Shown here one piece after another: positions 33,350-42,717 of a stretch of DNA of 64,000 bases (position 1 is the first letter of the stretch; every line of letters begins with the position of its first letter). Both the position numbers and the translations under genes were made by a program. Where the stretch lies: assembly GCF_002278075.1 (NCBI RefSeq), contig NZ_CP022989.1, positions 2,542,001-2,606,000 of the forward strand, written 5' to 3'. Under the pieces are notes generated by a model. The model was not told where the DNA came from. It saw nothing but the letters and a program-made list of their open reading frames with translations, and made no database searches. Origin of the DNA: Paraburkholderia aromaticivorans. GTDB lineage: Bacteria; Pseudomonadota; Gammaproteobacteria; Burkholderiales; Burkholderiaceae.

Positions 33350-34564
33350 TCAGAAGAACGCGCCGGTGGGCGGAAGCTGGCCGTTCAGCAGGTTCTGCCC
33401 GAGGAGCCGTTCCTTGTACAGGCGCGGATTGTGTGAAGCAATCACCTTGATGTTGCGCCAATGCCGGTCCAGCGCGCCCACACGAGACACGACCGAGCCC
33501 GACCCGAGGTCGATCAGCCAGCTGGCGATCTGCGGGGCGAGGTCGTCGATCACGACCTTGGCTTCCGCCGCCGCGAACGTGGCAGCCAGCGTGGTGTCGT
33601 ATTCGTCCACGGTTGCATAGCTGTCCCAGGCACGCTGAAGCGCTGCCACGGCGCGATCGGCGGTGGCCTCGACGCTGGCTGCATAGGCGCGAATGCGGCC
33701 GAGCAGCGTTTGCAGCACAGGCTCGTCCGTGGGATGCGCCGCGTCGCCGTGATAGAAGTTGCGCCCGCGTGCGCGCAGAACCTCGACGGCGTCCAACGCG
33801 ACCCGCCGCACGATGCCTGCAATGCAGTTGGTCAGATAGACCTGGTGAAAGGTGTATCCCCACGGCGCCGCTTCGCCGGTTCGCGGCGGGTCGGTCGGAT
33901 AGACATGAGCCGCGGGCACGGTCACGGCATGAAACTTAGCCGTGCCTGAGCCCGTGAGGCGCTGACCGAATCCTTGCCAGTCGTCGTCGTTGCTGACGCC
34001 CTGGCCGCGGTCGAACACGTATTGCACGGTCCTGCCTTCACGGCTTTCCACTGCGAGGCCGACGAATGCGTCGTTGTAGAGATTGCCGGTCGCGTAGACC
34101 TTCTCGCCTGAGCCGAGATACGCGCGCCGCGCTTCGTCCCATTCGAGCCGGCTCAGGACCTGGCTCGGTCGCGCGCCGGCCGCCACCGCATCGCTCTCGG
34201 TGAAACTGAGGCCGACGGTTTTCCTGTTCCTCGTCAGATCGAGAACGTGCGCATGGAACGGGTGGTCCCGGCGTCTGAGCGCCGCTTCGACTTGCCACAG
34301 ATGATTGCGAAAAGCGTGAGCGATGTTCGAATCCGCCGCGGCGACGTCGCGTGCCACGACGAACAATCCGCTCAACGACACGTCTTGCGCGCCGGCGTCG
34401 GCCGGCAGGCGCAGCGCGCCGAAGCCGAGCGCCTTGAGCATCGCGATCTCCTCGTGCGGCAGACGATGATTCCGTTCCCGCTCCGCCGCAGTCGATGCGA
34501 TATGGGCGATGCTTTCAGCAAACCCGAGTGTGGCGGACAATGGCGAAATAAGCGTGGTTCCCAT
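33350..34564 (-). CDS. acyl-CoA dehydrogenase-fold flavin monooxygenase (SfnB/DszC-like)
   Basis: About 404 residues of the acyl-CoA dehydrogenase fold: HEEIAMLKALGFGALRLPAD at the N-terminus, LSFTESDA and LTGSGTAKFHAVTVPA as flavin-site strands, and a C-terminal four-helix domain with LIDLGSGSVVSRVGALDRHWRN (split: IDLGSGSV, LDRHWRNIKV). SfnB and DszC act on sulfur compounds rather than acyl-CoAs; the ssu neighbours support that. ATG at 34564 has GAGG 7 bases upstream; an in-frame ATG at 34576 overlaps the ssuA stop by one base. Last gene of the ssu operon. Confidence 0.88.
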   Translation of the reverse strand: MGTTLISPLSATLGFAESIAHIASTAAERERNHRLPHEEIAMLKALGFGALRLPADAGAQDVSLSGLFVVARDVAAADSNIAHAFRNHLWQVEAALRRRDHPFHAHVLDLTRNRKTVGLSFTESDAVAAGARPSQVLSRLEWDEARRAYLGSGEKVYATGNLYNDAFVGLAVESREGRTVQYVFDRGQGVSNDDDWQGFGQRLTGSGTAKFHAVTVPAAHVYPTDPPRTGEAAPWGYTFHQVYLTNCIAGIVRRVALDAVEVLRARGRNFYHGDAAHPTDEPVLQTLLGRIRAYAASVEATADRAVAALQRAWDSYATVDEYDTTLAATFAAAEAKVVIDDLAPQIASWLIDLGSGSVVSRVGALDRHWRNIKVIASHNPRLYKERLLGQNLLNGQLPPTGAFF

Positions 34565-34575
34565 GATGTGCCTCA

Positions 34576-35580
34576 TCAAACCTTGACGCTGTAATCCGCG
34601 ACCTTGATTCGCGACTTGATGATCTTGCGTTCCGCGAGCCAGTCGGCGGCGCGTTGGAACTGCGCGATGAATGCGGCGTCGTCGGGTTCGTGGAATTGAT
34701 TCACACGCTTGAGGCTCGTCAGATAGTCGCGCACCTGATCCGGATATCTGGCTTCCTGCTGCACGAGCTGTTCGGATTCGGCGGAGTGCGCCGACTGCCA
34801 CGCGCCTTCGACGTAGTACGCGTCGATCACTGCGCGAATCAGTTCGGAATTCTCTTCGGTAAATTTTCGGCGCGTCACGAGAGAGCTGTAATCGATCGGG
34901 AAATCGAGGTCGCGTCCTTCGTTGAAAATGTCCCTGGCGTCGTTGGCGTGGCGCGCGATATCCACGGCCGGGGACCACATCGACCACGCGTCGACTACAC
35001 CTTGCGCAAACGCCGGCGCGGCATCGGGCGGATTCAGGTAGACGAACTCGACCTTGCTGCGGTCGATATGATGCTTTTCCAGCGCTGCGATCAGCAGGAA
35101 TTCACCCAATCCCGACCGGTTGATCGCCACTTTGCGGCCCACCAGATCGGCCACCGAATGGATACCGCTCGATTTCTTCACGATGATCGCGGTCGAGCGG
35201 GGCGAATAGATGTCGAACGCATTGAAGACGAGCGGTGAGCCGGCCAGCATCGCGGCCAGTGCGGGTGTCGTCGATCCCCAGAAGCCGAAATCCGCGCTGC
35301 CGCCGACCACAGCCTGAATCGAAGGCGCGTGATTCGGGAACGGCCCGACCCATTCGACCTTGATGCCTTTTGCAGCCAGCGTCTTTTCGAATACGCCGCG
35401 CTGTTTGGCAATGTCCGGCAGGGCGCCGTAGCCCCAGCCGACGCGAACAGTATCGGTGTTGCGGGTCAGCTTGCGCGGCTCGGCTGCGCGAACCGGAAAC
35501 AGGCTGCTGGCGGCGGCGCCGGCCAGCAGGCCACCCGCCGCGCGCAACAGTTGGCGGCGGCTCAATGAAGAATCGTTCAT
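34576..35580 (-). CDS. ssuA: aliphatic sulfonate ABC transporter, periplasmic binding protein
   Basis: A 334-residue binding protein with a Tat-type signal (SRRQLLRAAGGLLAG) and cleavage near VRAAEP. VRVGWGYGALPDIAKQRG, VEWVGPFPNHAPSIQAV, GSADFGFWGSTTPALAA and VGRKVAINRSGLGEFLL are SsuA/TauA-like segments. It captures sulfonates or sulfonate-like anions for the SsuBC pair encoded upstream. Gene order ssuC-ssuB-ssuA differs from the usual ssuA-first order. Confidence 0.9.
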   Translation of the reverse strand: MNDSSLSRRQLLRAAGGLLAGAAASSLFPVRAAEPRKLTRNTDTVRVGWGYGALPDIAKQRGVFEKTLAAKGIKVEWVGPFPNHAPSIQAVVGGSADFGFWGSTTPALAAMLAGSPLVFNAFDIYSPRSTAIIVKKSSGIHSVADLVGRKVAINRSGLGEFLLIAALEKHHIDRSKVEFVYLNPPDAAPAFAQGVVDAWSMWSPAVDIARHANDARDIFNEGRDLDFPIDYSSLVTRRKFTEENSELIRAVIDAYYVEGAWQSAHSAESEQLVQQEARYPDQVRDYLTSLKRVNQFHEPDDAAFIAQFQRAADWLAERKIIKSRIKVADYSVKV

Positions 35581-35616
35581 CCTTATCAGGTCCTTGGAGT
35601 CATGCGGAAAAAGCGC

Positions 35617-36360
35617 TCAGTGGGACTGAACGCCGAGTTCATCGAGCAGGATCGGCCGCAGTGCCTGCGGCGTGTGGTGTTTGGGTTCGAAGGAAGCCGC
35701 GATGCGCCCCGCGCGCATGACGAGAATCCGGTCGGCGAGCGTGAGCGCTTCGTCGACGTCATGTGTCACGAGCAACACGCCGGGGTGATGGCGCGCGATG
35801 AGTTCCTCGACGAGTCCGTGCATCTTGATGCGCGTGAGCGCGTCGAGCGCCGCGAATGGTTCGTCGAGCAGCAGCAACGCGGGCTCGCGGACGAGGCCGC
35901 GCGCCAGCGCCACGCGTTGCGCCTGACCGCCAGAGAGGTTGCGCGGCCAGTCGTCTTCGCGGCCGCAAAGTCCGACTTCGGCCAATGCGCGCGCCGCCCC
36001 GGAGCGGCCAACCGTCGTTTCATGACCGAGCGCGACGTTCTCCCACAGCGTCGCCCAAGGCAGGAGACGGTGCTCCTGGAACACGACGGAAGGACGTTCG
36101 GGCGCGCGAATCTGACCGGCGTCGGGCTGATCGAGCCCGGCCAGCGCGCGCAACAGGGTAGTCTTGCCACATCCGCTTTCGCCGAGCAGCGCGACAAATT
36201 CACCTTCGCGGATATCGAGGTCCAGCGCGTCGATAACGACACGGGTGCCGTAGCGGCGCTGCAGACCACGCACCGAGACGGCGAGGGGGGCGCGGTCTGC
36301 CCGCGCTTCGGTGAGAACCGGAGCGGCGGCATCCTGGGGCAGTGCAAGATCGAGGCTCAC
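35617..36360 (-). CDS. ssuB: aliphatic sulfonate ABC transporter ATPase
   Basis: About 247 residues. Walker A GESGCGKTT, FQEHRLLPW Q-loop, LSGGQAQRVALARGL signature, LLLLDEPFAALD Walker B and THDVDEA switch are intact. Start chosen as GTG at 36360, which overlaps the ssuC stop (GTGA) and has GGAGC 7 bases upstream; an ATG at 36393 would overlap ssuC by 37 bases. The short unstructured N-terminus is like other SsuB proteins. Confidence 0.92.
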   Translation of the reverse strand: MSLDLALPQDAAAPVLTEARADRAPLAVSVRGLQRRYGTRVVIDALDLDIREGEFVALLGESGCGKTTLLRALAGLDQPDAGQIRAPERPSVVFQEHRLLPWATLWENVALGHETTVGRSGAARALAEVGLCGREDDWPRNLSGGQAQRVALARGLVREPALLLLDEPFAALDALTRIKMHGLVEELIARHHPGVLLVTHDVDEALTLADRILVMRAGRIAASFEPKHHTPQALRPILLDELGVQSH

Positions 36361-37196
36361 TTGTGCGCTCCGTCGGTGTAGTTCGCGTGCCATGAGAGGA
36401 AATGCGCTTCAAGCAGCCGCACCAGCGCGTCCGCCACGACGCCGATGATCGCGTAGATGATCATGGTCAACAGGATGACGTTGGTCTGGAGGAATTCGCG
36501 GGCATCCATGGCCAGAAAGCCGATGCCTTTCGTGGTCGCGAGCGTTTCGGCGATGACCAGCGCGAGCCAGGCATGGGCGAGCGCATAACGCACGCCCGTG
36601 AGAATCGACGGCATCGCACCGGGCAGAATGATCCGTCGCACAACCGCGCTCCTGTCCAGCCCGATGACCTTGGCGAGTTCCATCAGCTTCGGATCGATCT
36701 GGCGAATCCCAAGCATGGTGTTGATGTAGATGGGGAACAGTACGGCGAGCGCGACCAGAAAGATTTTCGCCGCTTCGCCGACCCCGAACCAGACGATGAC
36801 GAGCGGCAGCATCGCGAGAAAAGGAATCGCGCGCACCATCTGGATCGAGCGATCCAGCAGCGCCTGCGCGAGCGGCGAAAAGCCGACCAGGATGCCGAGT
36901 GCAAGTCCGATCGTGCCGCCGATCGCAAAGCCCGCGGCGGCCCGTAACAGTGAAACGCCCAGGTGAACGAAGAGTTCGCCGTTTCTGGCCAGATCCAGCG
37001 CGGTTGCGGCAACACTGCTCGGGGCGGGCAGCACCTGAGGGGCAATCAGTCCAACGCGCGCCGCAACTTGCCACAGTACGAGTATTAGAGCGGGGACGAT
37101 CCACGATAGCCATCTGTAGAACGCGCGTTTCGACACGCCCCGGTAGAACCGGGTCGAAGCGACATAGCTGCTGCGAGAATAAGTGACGTCTGCCAT
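36357..37196 (-). CDS. ssuC: aliphatic sulfonate ABC transporter permease
   Basis: A 279-residue permease with about six helices. APQVLPAPSSVAAT after helix 1 and the EAA loop AKVIGLDRSAVVRRIILPGAMPS (split: AKVIGLDRSA, RRIILPGAMPS) are typical of SsuC/TauC. First gene of the minus-strand operon ssuC-ssuB-ssuA-sfnB-like. The promoter candidate lies about 150 bases upstream. Confidence 0.92.
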   Translation of the reverse strand: MADVTYSRSSYVASTRFYRGVSKRAFYRWLSWIVPALILVLWQVAARVGLIAPQVLPAPSSVAATALDLARNGELFVHLGVSLLRAAAGFAIGGTIGLALGILVGFSPLAQALLDRSIQMVRAIPFLAMLPLVIVWFGVGEAAKIFLVALAVLFPIYINTMLGIRQIDPKLMELAKVIGLDRSAVVRRIILPGAMPSILTGVRYALAHAWLALVIAETLATTKGIGFLAMDAREFLQTNVILLTMIIYAIIGVVADALVRLLEAHFLSWHANYTDGAHK

Positions 37197-37344
37197 GTCG
37201 GTCCCAGATTAGCCATGAAAAAGGACTGCTCCGAGAGGGAGCCAGTACGGGTCAACACACCTCAGGGCGAATTCATTTTGCCCAGTGATCCGGATGGCGA
37301 AGATGTATCGGCAAAAGGCGGTGCCTCGCGAAGGCGAGTTTGTT

Positions 37345-37374
37345 ATTAGAGGCCGACTGGCATTGCGATGACAA
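37345..37374 (-). promoter_or_regulatory. candidate promoter of the ssu operon
   Basis: On the minus strand TTGTCA (37374-37369), an 18-base spacer and TCTAAT (37350-37345). Predicted start near 37338 and a leader of about 140 bases. The gap 37197-37523 otherwise holds no gene. Sulfur-starvation control (CysB/Cbl/SsuR) would be expected but no site was identified. Confidence 0.42.
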
Positions 37375-37523
37375 ACAGTTTTTTATGCTTTGCTTTTCAG
37401 TTCTCGCGCATTGCCTGCAGCGGTCGACGGTTGGCGCGCGACGGCTCGGGCGTTGGTGTCTTTTCCAGGGTTGCTTGATAGTGGGGCGCGTGGGGGGGCG
37501 GGTAAGCTTTCCACGCGCCGTGT

Positions 37524-37832
37524 TTAAACGTCCTTAGTATCGAACACGAGCAGCTCGACACCGGCCTGGGCGAAATTGGCCAGATCGCTCGCTGTCGCTT
37601 TGCCTTCAGGTGAACTGAGTGCCTGCTGCAGGGAATCCATCGAATCAAAGCTCAGGATCGCTGCGAGATAATACGGGGAGGCACCTTGCGGGGTGGCTAC
37701 CGGCCCGGCGCTGACTTGGTAGCGCTGAAGCCCGGATATCGTTTTCGCAAGCGGCACATGCTTCGAAAAGTAGTGCGCGTCGAACGCGGTCGGGTCTGAC
37801 GGTGTCTTGTACAGTGCGACGAGCTTTGCCAT
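37524..37832 (-). CDS. EthD-family protein
   Basis: A 102-residue ferredoxin-like barrel protein. MAKLVALYKTPSDPTAFDAHYFSKHVPLAKTI carries the EthD hallmark of a Tyr/His pair (split: KTPSDPTAFDAHYFSKHVPL), and SPYYLAAILSFDSMDSL is the second half. Relatives take part in ether or ketide metabolism; the role is often unknown. ATG at 37832 has GGAG 8 bases upstream, better than the ATG two codons earlier. Single gene. Confidence 0.82.
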   Translation of the reverse strand: MAKLVALYKTPSDPTAFDAHYFSKHVPLAKTISGLQRYQVSAGPVATPQGASPYYLAAILSFDSMDSLQQALSSPEGKATASDLANFAQAGVELLVFDTKDV

Positions 37833-37938
37833 GGTCATGTCTCCTTGAGGACCCGGCGAGTGCGGTGCGTGACAGAATGAGCGTCTCGCGCTCCACTCCG
37901 CCGGCGGCCGGGATCGTGCCAGACTGATACGGGTTCGG

Positions 37939-38196
37939 CTATCCAGCCGTTTTACCCGGGCGAGATTTCAGCTTGGATTCTACGCCCGGACAACGCGCCG
38001 TGAACCGGCTGATTGCAAGCGGCAGCATTTCGTGCACGATGGACGGCACGGGCTGGTAGAGATCGTCGCGCATGCTTGCTTGACGCGTCGAATCGAGCAA
38101 TTCGATGGCAGGGCAGAATTGGCATTGGCCGCCGGACAGCAAGCGCCCGATGTGAACGGCGGCCATGTCAATGTAGACAGAGGCGAGAATCCACAT
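37939..38196 (-). pseudogene. possible fragment of a LysR effector domain
   Basis: The minus frame contains SIVHEMLPLAISRFTARCPGVE, read here as IVHEMLPLAISRF and ARCPGVESKL, which resembles the start of LysR effector domains (LLPxAIxxFxxxxPGV). No winged helix precedes it and it ends soon after. The remainder is not recognised. It may be a decayed regulator next to the divergent EthD-like and SgcJ-like genes. Weak evidence. Confidence 0.28.
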
Positions 38197-38629
38197 GACT
38201 CAAATGAGACAACCCGAAGACGCGCTTCACGTGTTTCAGACCGCCTGGAACAACCACGACATGGAGTCGCTCGGAGCACTGTTCCATGACGATGCGACAT
38301 TCGTGAACCGTTTCGGGCACTACGTGCGCGGCGTGGAGGCGATTATCAAGCTGCACGCGCCTATCCACGCAACCATCTACAGCGATTCAACGCTGGAGAA
38401 CGAGTTGATCGACGTGGTCGCGATCGGCGAGGACGCAACGCTCATGCATTTCTGGAGCCGCCTCACGGTGGGTGCGGCGCATCCGGCGGGCGCGCATGCC
38501 GTCGATACGCTGATCCTGGCCGTGCTGACGCGGCAGGTCGGCGAGTGGCGAATCAAGGCACTCGAAAACGTCACCCTGACCAATCCCCGCACGGGAGAAG
38601 CTGTCTTGAGAGACGGCCGGGGTCTTTGA
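38195..38629 (+). CDS. SgcJ/EcaC-type NTF2-fold protein
   Basis: A 144-residue DUF4440-like protein. QTAWNNHDMESLGALFHDDATFVNRFG (split: AWNNHDMESLGALFHDDA) is the standard cone entrance; FWSRLTVG and GEWRIKALENVTL are the C-terminal sheet. Related proteins occur in antibiotic gene clusters and as stand-alone enzymes of unknown role. It ends in a short arginine-rich tail. Single gene; no substrate is suggested by context. Confidence 0.8.
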   Translation: MTQMRQPEDALHVFQTAWNNHDMESLGALFHDDATFVNRFGHYVRGVEAIIKLHAPIHATIYSDSTLENELIDVVAIGEDATLMHFWSRLTVGAAHPAGAHAVDTLILAVLTRQVGEWRIKALENVTLTNPRTGEAVLRDGRGL

Positions 38630-38765
38630 TCGAGCGGTAAAGGGATTCTCAAGGGGATTTTCAGGGCGTATACGGCCGTAGGCGGTTGTGCGCTTGCGGG
38701 TCGACCACGTATCCGCCATGGGGGGCGGGCATGGTTGCCGGATCCCCGCAGCAACGCTGGGCCCG

Positions 38766-39593
38766 TCAGCGCTGGACCTGGATCACGTGTGCCTGAATCT
38801 TCGCGTCGACTGGTCCCGTGCCGAATCGCTCAACGATGGCAGCCGCGGACGCTGCCGTCGCCTCTTGAAGACCCGCTGCGGAACGGGCCTCGATCTCGTT
38901 GCGCAACGGCGTTCCCTGGCAATAGGCGACGGCCGGCACGCGCGCCGATGCCGCGCGGCTGCGCGCCGCGATCGTTTCGACGCGCGGCGCCGCGTCGAAG
39001 CCCGCAGCCGCGAGATCGCGGGAAATCACATGCGTGTCGAAATAGCCGTGCGGTGTGCGCACCATGAAAAGCGGTGGGTCCGCCGGGAAGAGGGCAGCGA
39101 GCGTCGCCGTGACGGTATCGGCCAACTCGTTTTCCTCGATGCGATCCCACACGTTGAACAGGAACAGGCCGCCGCGCCGAAGGACGCGCCGGGCTTCAGA
39201 GAAGGCGCGCGCTCTGTCCGGAAAAAACATGGCCCCGAACTGACAGACGACCATGTCGAAACTCGCGTCGTCGAACGGCAGCCGGGTCGCGTCTGCCTGT
39301 TGCCACGTGACCGGCCTTGGGGTGCCGATTGCCGCGGCGCGATCGAGCATCGGCTGATTCAGGTCGGTCGCCACGAGCTCGACATGTGCGGGCAATGCAT
39401 GCGCCATTGCGCGGGTCACCACGCCAGTGCCGGCCGCGGTCTCGAGCACACGGGACGGCTGGTGCGCGGCGACCCGCTTCGCGAGATCCGCGGCGTAGGG
39501 TTCGAAAATCAGCGGAACGAGATGACTGTCATAGAGCTCGGGGATTGAGCCAGCGAAGCGAATGTCGGTACCGACGCTGTCGAAGCTGTCCAT
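38766..39593 (-). CDS. class I SAM-dependent methyltransferase
   Basis: A 275-residue enzyme with motif I VLETAAGTGVVTRAMA (about residues 49-64), motif II ATDLNQPML, motif III FDMVVCQFGAMFFPD and LRRGGLFLFNVWD. This is the UbiE/Methyltransf_25 arrangement, acting on a small molecule. A near-ideal ribosome site, AAGGAGG, stands about 5 bases before the ATG. Single gene with nothing in context to show the substrate. Confidence 0.88.
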   Translation of the reverse strand: MDSFDSVGTDIRFAGSIPELYDSHLVPLIFEPYAADLAKRVAAHQPSRVLETAAGTGVVTRAMAHALPAHVELVATDLNQPMLDRAAAIGTPRPVTWQQADATRLPFDDASFDMVVCQFGAMFFPDRARAFSEARRVLRRGGLFLFNVWDRIEENELADTVTATLAALFPADPPLFMVRTPHGYFDTHVISRDLAAAGFDAAPRVETIAARSRAASARVPAVAYCQGTPLRNEIEARSAAGLQEATAASAAAIVERFGTGPVDAKIQAHVIQVQR

Positions 39594-40099
39594 GGCGCCT
39601 CCTTCATGCTCATGCGGAAATTCTAGGTGCAGCGCAACGGATTGAACAGTCGTGCCGCAAGGATCCGCTCTGGCATCCTTGGCGCGTGGGCCTGGGTTCG
39701 CTTTCCGACCGCACTATGACCGCTTGCGCTATTCCACACAATCGTCGAATCGAACACGGCTTGGGGCGGCCGCGGTCTCGCATCGGGCCGCCCGTTCCCA
39801 ACGCGAAAGCGCCGACCACAATCGATCCGAGCAGCGAGACCATGGCGAAATAGCCCAACACCGCCTCAACGCTCAGACACGTCAGCAGTCCACCGATACT
39901 GATCGGCCGATCACCGAAGAGAAAGCCGCGCAATGACCTTGCAAACCACGGCTGAGCCGCCGCAGGCGCGACATCCGTTGCAAGCCAACCAATCGCAATG
40001 CAATCGCGTCACGCTTGACTGGCGTTTCGTGTCGGCCGCCCATTCGCGAACGACCCGATCGACCATTCAGCCGCGAGCGCGCTTCGCCCAGCGCGACGA
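39594..40099. other. 506-base gap without a supported gene
   Basis: No complete gene is supported. The minus frame 39930-39780 codes a hydrophobic stretch (GGLLTCLSVEAVLGYFAMVS, then LLGSIVVGAFALG) that could be two membrane helices from a decayed transporter, but it loses this character after about 50 residues and matches no family I know. The right part has no coding feature. Confidence 0.4.
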
Positions 40100-41650
40100 T
40101 TACTCGATCACCGCTTCGATCAGGCGGGGGCCGCGTTGCGCCATCGCGGCCGCGAACGCCTCCTCGAAGGCGCGGCGGGAACGCGCGCGAAAGGCGGGCA
40201 CACCGAGGCCCTGTCCGATAGACGCCCAGTCCAACGCCGGTCTGCCGAGGTCGAGCATCGCCGCGGCGCCGGGACCATTCGACGCAGCGCCCACGCGGAG
40301 CAACTCGTTGTTGAGCACTTTGTAGCCGCGATTGGCGAACACGACAGTGACAATGTCGAGGTTCTCGCGTGCCTGGGTCCAGAGCGACTGGACGGTGTAC
40401 ATCGCGCTGCCGTCGCCGACCAGCGTCACGATCTTGCGGTCTGGACTCGCAATGCCGGCGCCGGTCGAGACCGCCATCATGCTGCCGATCGCGCCGCCGG
40501 TCAGGTTAAGAAAATCGTGCGATGCGGCGTTGTTCAGGATTTCGTAATGAGGCAGGGTCGACGAGATGCCCTCGTCGGCCACGATCGAGTTCACAGGCAG
40601 GTGCATCGCCACGATCTGAGCAATGCTTTTCGCGTCGAGCGCGCCGTCGAGCGACAGCGCGATGGCTTCCCGCCGGGTGACCCGTGCCTGCGCGCCCCGC
40701 GCATCCACCGCCTCCATGAGGGCCGACAATGCGGCCGCGCTGTCTTCGTGCGGATGCGTCAGCACGGTGATCTCGCAACCCTCGGGCGTCAACCAGCCGG
40801 GTTTGTCGGGATACGCGAAGAAACTGACAGGGGGGCGCGCGCCGACCAGGATCAGCAGTTCGGTTCCGGCGAGGAATTCGGCTGCGTGCTCGCCGAAATA
40901 CGGAAGCCGCTCCACCGGTACCCGGTCTTCGCCACGCTCGAGGCGTGGGGCAAAGGTGTCGCACACGAGCCGCGCGCCGGTCTTCGCCGCGATCTTGCCC
41001 GCTGCTGTCAGCGCATCGCCGAGCAGCGCTGCGCCTCTCATCAGCAGGACGGTCTTCACGCCTCGCTTCAGGGCGCTGGCGACACGGTCGATCGTCGACC
41101 CGTCGGCATGCATGCGCGGCAGAAGTGGCAGCGGTGCCGCGACGCTTTCGGCGGCGTCCCACGCCGTGTCGGCCGGCAGGATCAGCGTCGCGATCTGTCC
41201 CGGCGCCGACCGCGCGGCGGCTACGGCGCGCGCCGCATCCGCGCCGACGGATCGGGCACTCGTGGACGAGTGCACCCAATCGGACACCGGGCGCGCGAAG
41301 CCCGCGATGTCCGACGCAAGCGGTGCGTCGTATCGTGCGTGCGATGACGCATGGTCGCCGACGATATTGACGATCGGACTGGAAGCCCGGCGTGCGTTGT
41401 GGAGGTTGCTCAGACCGTTCGCGAGCCCCGGACCAAGGTGCAGGAGCGTGGCGGCCGGCTTGCCCGCCATGCGTGCATATCCATCCGCCGCGCCCGTCAC
41501 GACGTTTTCCTGCAAGCCTAGTACGGGCCTCATTTCCTTTACGGCGTCGAGTGCCGCGACAAAATGCATTTCCGATGTGCCGGGGTTGCCGAAACACACT
41601 TCCACGTCGCTGGCAACGAGCGACTTCAGCAGGCTTTCCGCACCGTTCAT
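40100..41650 (-). CDS. ThDP-dependent enzyme, acetolactate synthase large-subunit/benzoylformate decarboxylase-like
   Basis: A 516-residue three-domain enzyme. The catalytic Glu is in LGLQENVVTGAADGYARM (about 45-62). The PYR domain begins FGNPGTSEMHF. The C-terminal ThDP/Mg site is GDGSAMYTVQSLW ... NRGYKVLNN. GNPGTSE and the lack of the FAD-domain fingerprints suggest a decarboxylase or carboligase rather than a true acetohydroxyacid synthase; no ilvN partner follows. ATG at 41650 with GGAG 9 bases upstream. Divergent from a LysR gene that probably controls it. Confidence 0.88.
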   Translation of the reverse strand: MNGAESLLKSLVASDVEVCFGNPGTSEMHFVAALDAVKEMRPVLGLQENVVTGAADGYARMAGKPAATLLHLGPGLANGLSNLHNARRASSPIVNIVGDHASSHARYDAPLASDIAGFARPVSDWVHSSTSARSVGADAARAVAAARSAPGQIATLILPADTAWDAAESVAAPLPLLPRMHADGSTIDRVASALKRGVKTVLLMRGAALLGDALTAAGKIAAKTGARLVCDTFAPRLERGEDRVPVERLPYFGEHAAEFLAGTELLILVGARPPVSFFAYPDKPGWLTPEGCEITVLTHPHEDSAAALSALMEAVDARGAQARVTRREAIALSLDGALDAKSIAQIVAMHLPVNSIVADEGISSTLPHYEILNNAASHDFLNLTGGAIGSMMAVSTGAGIASPDRKIVTLVGDGSAMYTVQSLWTQARENLDIVTVVFANRGYKVLNNELLRVGAASNGPGAAAMLDLGRPALDWASIGQGLGVPAFRARSRRAFEEAFAAAMAQRGPRLIEAVIE

Positions 41651-41781
41651 GGTGTTTGCTCCAAAGAGGTCGATAAGTGAGCGCCGACATCCCGGGGATT
41701 GGACGCGGCACCGCTTGACGGCCATTCTCGGCAGTCTTAATGTGCGTAACAATGGAGCCGGATTGGAAACTTTATTACCCC

Positions 41782-42717
41782 ATGCGTAAGAATCTCGATT
41801 ACGGACTGCTTCATGCAATGACGGCGTTTGTCAGAGTCGTGGACGCCGGCACCTTCACATCCGCGGCCGAGCAAATGGATCTCACCACCGCGCAGATATC
41901 CCGCCTCGTTTCCGGGCTGGAAGAGCGGCTTCGTACCCGACTGCTCCAGAGAACGACCCGTCGGATTGCATTGACGAGCACAGGCGAGGCGTATGTGGCT
42001 CAGTGCCGGGATATCCTCGAACGCGTCAACGTGGCGGAGGCGTTTGCATCGGGATCGACGATCGAACCGGCCGGGCGGCTCAGAGTTCAATGCATGGGTA
42101 ACTTTGGCAATCGTTACGTCGTGCCCCAAATCGCAGCGTTTTGCGCCGAGTTTCCGAAGGTGAGCATCGAGTACGCGACTTCGCAATACGCGCCTGCGCT
42201 TCTCGCGGAGGGCATTGACGTCGGCATCTATATCACGCGGGAGCTCTCCGATTCCGGGCTGGTCGCGCTGCCGTTGGGGAAGATATTCAGCGTGCTATGC
42301 GCGGCACCGGAATACGTTGCGCTGCGCGGCGCGCCGAAGCACCCGCGCGACCTGCAGGATCATGCCTGTGTGCAGCTAGTCAATTTTTCCGCGCCCGCGC
42401 AATGGGAACTGATATCGGGCAAGCGGTCATTCCGGATGCAACCCGGCGGGCCGATCATTGCCGACAACCCGGACGTGCTGTTAAGCGTGGCGGAGCAGGG
42501 CAGTGGAATATCGTTGTTGCCGTTCTTTACGATCAAGGAGTCGATTCGTAGCGGGCGCCTCGTTCGAGTCCTGCCGTCCTGGCGCACACCGGAAATCGGT
42601 GTTTTCGCGTTGTACCCCTCCAGACACTTTCTCGACGCAAAAACCAAGGCGTGGCTCGATCTGCTCAAGAGCCGGATCACTCCCGCGCTGGTGGCCGATG
42701 GTGCGATGTTTTTGTGA
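41782..42717 (+). CDS. LysR-family transcriptional regulator
   Basis: About 311 residues. The winged helix is MTAFVRVVDAGTFTSAAEQM followed by LTTAQISRLVSGLEERLRTRL; the effector domain starts near GRLRVQCMGNFGN. Of the CrgA/DmlR-type subfamily. The start is uncertain: ATG at 41782 gives the usual N-terminus, while in-frame ATGs at 41740 and 41752 also exist and none has a strong ribosome site. Divergent from the ThDP enzyme gene across about 130 bases. Confidence 0.9.
   Translation: MRKNLDYGLLHAMTAFVRVVDAGTFTSAAEQMDLTTAQISRLVSGLEERLRTRLLQRTTRRIALTSTGEAYVAQCRDILERVNVAEAFASGSTIEPAGRLRVQCMGNFGNRYVVPQIAAFCAEFPKVSIEYATSQYAPALLAEGIDVGIYITRELSDSGLVALPLGKIFSVLCAAPEYVALRGAPKHPRDLQDHACVQLVNFSAPAQWELISGKRSFRMQPGGPIIADNPDVLLSVAEQGSGISLLPFFTIKESIRSGRLVRVLPSWRTPEIGVFALYPSRHFLDAKTKAWLDLLKSRITPALVADGAMFL

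Noticed and set aside
39610..39933. 107-codon minus-strand membrane protein
   Set aside because: Only a short hydrophobic stretch looks protein-like; there is no ribosome site and the remainder is low quality. Recorded as part of a gap instead.
40100..41650. ilvB (acetohydroxyacid synthase)
   Set aside because: There is no ilvN partner and the FAD-domain fingerprints are not evident; a decarboxylase or carboligase is as likely.
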